Shown piece by piece: positions 62,113-64,000 of a stretch of DNA of 64,000 nt; position 1 is the stretch's first letter; each line of letters opens with the position of its first letter. The notes beneath the pieces were generated by a model, which was not told the DNA's origin, did not search any database, and worked only from the letters and a program-made list of their open reading frames with translations. This DNA is from Streptomyces sioyaensis. Lineage in GTDB: Bacteria > Actinomycetota > Actinomycetes > Streptomycetales > Streptomycetaceae. The stretch covers positions 111,363 through 175,362 of the forward strand of contig NZ_SDIF01000001.1 in NCBI RefSeq assembly GCF_004122735.1, in the 5' to 3' direction. Both the position numbers and the translations under genes were made by a program.

Positions 62113-62550
62113 CTACGCCACCCGCTCGTCCCCTACCGCCACCAGCAGCTGGAAGGGGAGTTCGGCCTGGCCCTGCCCCACCCCTACTCCTATCCACCGG
62201 CCCGCCACCCGCCAGCCGTGCATCCGCGGGACGTAACCGCAGAGCGTGTCCAGCGGCGGACGGACCGGCAGGCCCTGCGCGAGCCGCTCCAAATGCGGGG
62301 TGAGATCGAGAACTTCGGGCGGACCCCACCGTAAGGACAGCGCCTGCACCAGCGCCGTCAGATCGTCCTCGAATTCCTCCTCGGCCTCGGCCACCTCGGC
62401 GGGGTCCGCGTCCCAGAAATCCTGGCCGACCCGTAGCCCGGCTATGTGAAAGCCCGGGCCGCTCTCGACCGTGCCGGACCGGACCGGCTCGGCCGGGAAC
62501 GCCCGCAGCCGCAGTCGGTCGATGGCGGTCAGCTGCTCGTCCATGGTCAT
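62113..62550 (-). CDS. Unrecognised conserved-looking protein
   Basis: The 145-residue protein is acidic in the middle (ADPAEVAEAEEEFEDDLTALVQAL), with W/G-rich beta segments at the end (MHGWRVAGRWIGVGVGQGQAELPFQLLVAVGDERVA). It contains no signal, membrane helix or known motif. GGGAGG lies 12 bases before the first ATG; a second ATG two codons later is the alternative. The compact alpha/beta layout and normal codon use support a real gene. It is convergent with the MFS gene. I recognise no family. Confidence 0.7.
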   Translation of the reverse strand: MTMDEQLTAIDRLRLRAFPAEPVRSGTVESGPGFHIAGLRVGQDFWDADPAEVAEAEEEFEDDLTALVQALSLRWGPPEVLDLTPHLERLAQGLPVRPPLDTLCGYVPRMHGWRVAGRWIGVGVGQGQAELPFQLLVAVGDERVA

Positions 62551-62792
62551 GCCGTCAGTAAACCTCCCGGGTCTGACAATTGACCCACCCGGTGCGGGCA
62601 CGGGTCGCGGCGGTGCAGACGGGCCCGGCACCGCGGCGCCGGGGAGCGGGGGGATCGGCACCCGGGGCGGGAACGCCGCGTGCGGGTCCATGGCCGCCCT
62701 CGCCGACCACCGGCCGCCCGCCTCTCCGTGGCTCGCCGCGCACCCTCTGACCGGCTACGATCCGCCCCACACGGCAAGCGAGGGAGACGGAC

Positions 62793-63947
62793 GTGGGGCG
62801 GCTCACCGGCGGGGATCCGTCCCTGCTGCGACGGATCAACTCCACGGTGGTGCTGCATGCGCTGCGCGCCGCGGACGCCCCCACGCTCACCGATCTCGTC
62901 CAGGTCACGGGCCTGTCCCGGCCCACGGTCGAGGGCGTCGTGGAGGGGCTCATCGAGGCCGGTCTGGTGGCCGAGGCGGCCGCCGGGGAGGGTGCGCGCC
63001 GCCAGGGACGGCCCGCCCGGCGATTCCGGTTCCGTACGGAGGCCGGTCATCTGCTGGGGATCGAAATCGGCCCGCACCGCATCGCGGCACTGCTGTCCGA
63101 TCTGAGCGGGCGGGTGCTGGACAGCGCGCAACGGCCCGTGGCGGAGGCCGCACCGGCCGAGGAGCGGCTGGAGCGGGTCCGTGCCGTGGTGGCCGATCTG
63201 CTGCGCCGCTCGGGCGTGCCCCGCAGTGCGCTGCGCGCCGTCGGGGTGGCCGGCCCGGGCATCGTGGAGGCGGACGGCACCGTACGCCTGAGCACCGCCC
63301 TGCCGGGCTGGACGGGTCTGCGGCTCGGTGAGCGGCTGCGGCGGTCCTTCCGCTGCCCCGTACTGGTCGAGAACGATGCGAACGCCGCCGCGGTGGCCGA
63401 GCACTGGCAGGGCGCGGCGACCGGCTCCGATGACATCGTTTTCGTGCTGGCGGGGCTCAGCCCAGGGGCCGGTTCGTTGATCGGTGGGCGGCTGCACCGT
63501 GGCTTCGGCGGGGCCGCCGGGGAGATCGGCGCGCTGCATCTGCTCGGCCGCGAGGCAACGCCGGAGAAGCTGCTGTCGACGACCGGAACGCCGCTGCACC
63601 CCCTCGACGAGGCACAGGTCGCGGCGGTCTTCGCGGCGGCACGGGAGGGCGCGGCGCAGGCCCGGGAAGCGGTGGACCGTTTCCTCCAGCGGCTGGTGCA
63701 CGACGTCGCGGCGCTGGTGCTGGCGCTCGACCCGGAGCTGGTGGTGATCGGCGGCTGGGCGGCGGGGCTGGACGGTGTACTGGAGCCGCTGCGCGGGGAG
63801 TTGGCGCGCTACTGTCTGCGCCCTCCGCAGGTCGTCCTGTCACAGCTGGGCGAGGCGGCCATCGCCACCGGGGCACTGCGGCTCGCGCTCGACCATGTGG
63901 AGGGCGAACTCTTTGCGGTGGAGGGGGCGGTGACGAGCCGCCAGTGA
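62793..63947 (+). CDS. ROK-family transcriptional regulator
   Basis: The 384-residue protein has an N-terminal winged helix (about 10-70, LLRRINSTVVLHALRAADAPTLTDLVQVTGLSRPTVEGVVEGLIEAG) and a ROK sugar-kinase-like domain (LLGIEIGPHRIAALLSDLSG, VGVAGPGIVEADGTVRLS, VLVENDANAAAVAEHWQG, GRLHRGFGGAAGEIGALHL). The ROK zinc motif CxCGxxGC is absent; the sequence at that place reads REATPEKLLSTTG. The aspartate of the kinase site (END) is kept. It probably represses sugar genes not visible here. The GTG has GAGGGAG upstream. Confidence 0.92.
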   Translation: MGRLTGGDPSLLRRINSTVVLHALRAADAPTLTDLVQVTGLSRPTVEGVVEGLIEAGLVAEAAAGEGARRQGRPARRFRFRTEAGHLLGIEIGPHRIAALLSDLSGRVLDSAQRPVAEAAPAEERLERVRAVVADLLRRSGVPRSALRAVGVAGPGIVEADGTVRLSTALPGWTGLRLGERLRRSFRCPVLVENDANAAAVAEHWQGAATGSDDIVFVLAGLSPGAGSLIGGRLHRGFGGAAGEIGALHLLGREATPEKLLSTTGTPLHPLDEAQVAAVFAAAREGAAQAREAVDRFLQRLVHDVAALVLALDPELVVIGGWAAGLDGVLEPLRGELARYCLRPPQVVLSQLGEAAIATGALRLALDHVEGELFAVEGAVTSRQ

Positions 63948-63979
63948 ATGGGCGGTCGGAGGTGACGAGCCGTCAGTGA
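63929..63979. repeat. Short direct repeat spanning the ROK gene stop
   Basis: GGTGACGAGCCGCCAGTGA (63929-63947) is repeated with one change at 63961-63979. The first copy contains the last codons and stop of the ROK gene. It looks like a small tandem duplication without evident role. Confidence 0.6.
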
Positions 63980-64000
63980 CGATCCCCCCCACCCCCGAAC

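Overview
The window is 64 kb of very GC-rich DNA with GTG/ATG starts, GGAGG-type ribosome binding sites and many 4-bp ATGA/GTGA gene overlaps. The gene content (Streptomyces griseus-type secreted aminopeptidase, bioF/bioB-bioA-bioD, many universal stress proteins, a c-di-AMP riboswitch in front of an NlpC/P60 gene) points to a Streptomyces or close relative, on the chromosome. I saw no rRNA, tRNA or CRISPR array.

Layout. 1-3.1 kb: urease genes ureABC (ureC cut by the left edge), a secreted M28 aminopeptidase and a lone Phd-type antitoxin. 3.1-5.5 kb: a decayed IS701-type transposase and a two-domain SpoIIAA-like protein. 5.5-11.1 kb: a tight five-gene operon on the minus strand with an AMP-forming acyl-CoA ligase, E1 alpha, E1 beta and E2 of a 2-oxoacid dehydrogenase, and an acyl carrier protein. 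11.3-43 kb: a large stress or dormancy island with an Acg-type nitroreductase, five CBS-domain proteins (four with BON domains), six universal-stress-protein loci of which four are damaged, two cyclic-nucleotide-domain proteins without DNA-binding domains, an XRE/PNPOx protein, a four-subunit group 3b-like [NiFe] hydrogenase with its maturation protease, a DevS/DosS-like double-GAF histidine kinase, an Rv1733c-like membrane protein, a GNAT/ADP-forming acetyl-CoA synthetase fusion, an archaeal-type AAA ATPase, a second-type FtsH, Hsp20, PfkB with a miniature GAPDH-derived ORF, a cytochrome b operon and ClpP. 43.7-64 kb: ordinary Streptomyces genes, namely NlpC/P60, biotin synthesis, a methyltransferase, a Fic-like toxin/antitoxin pair, a CAP-domain secreted protein, two CNNM/CorC membrane proteins, an FAD monooxygenase with TetR, an SGNH hydrolase, purB, a mismatch uracil glycosylase, an MFS transporter and a ROK-family regulator.

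How the island fits together. Its contents match, family by family, the DosR dormancy regulon of Mycobacterium tuberculosis (Acg nitroreductase, USPs, CBS proteins, Hsp20, PfkB, Rv1733c, heme-GAF kinase). The most striking unexplained signal is a 14-bp inverted repeat, GGGCC-N4-GGCCC and close variants, which recurs in the gaps upstream of at least nine transcription units between 11.1 and 34.4 kb. It resembles the DosR/DevR operator and very probably marks one regulon. The sensor kinase is present, but no partner response regulator lies in the window. The island links redox input (hydrogenase, cytochrome b), acetyl-CoA supply and protein acetylation (E1/E2/ACP, AMP ligase, GNAT-ACD) and protein quality control (FtsH, Hsp20, ClpP).

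Decay is concentrated in the USP genes and the transposase, where I can see frameshifts by joining reading frames. All functional statements rest on sequence motifs and family knowledge; no searches were run.
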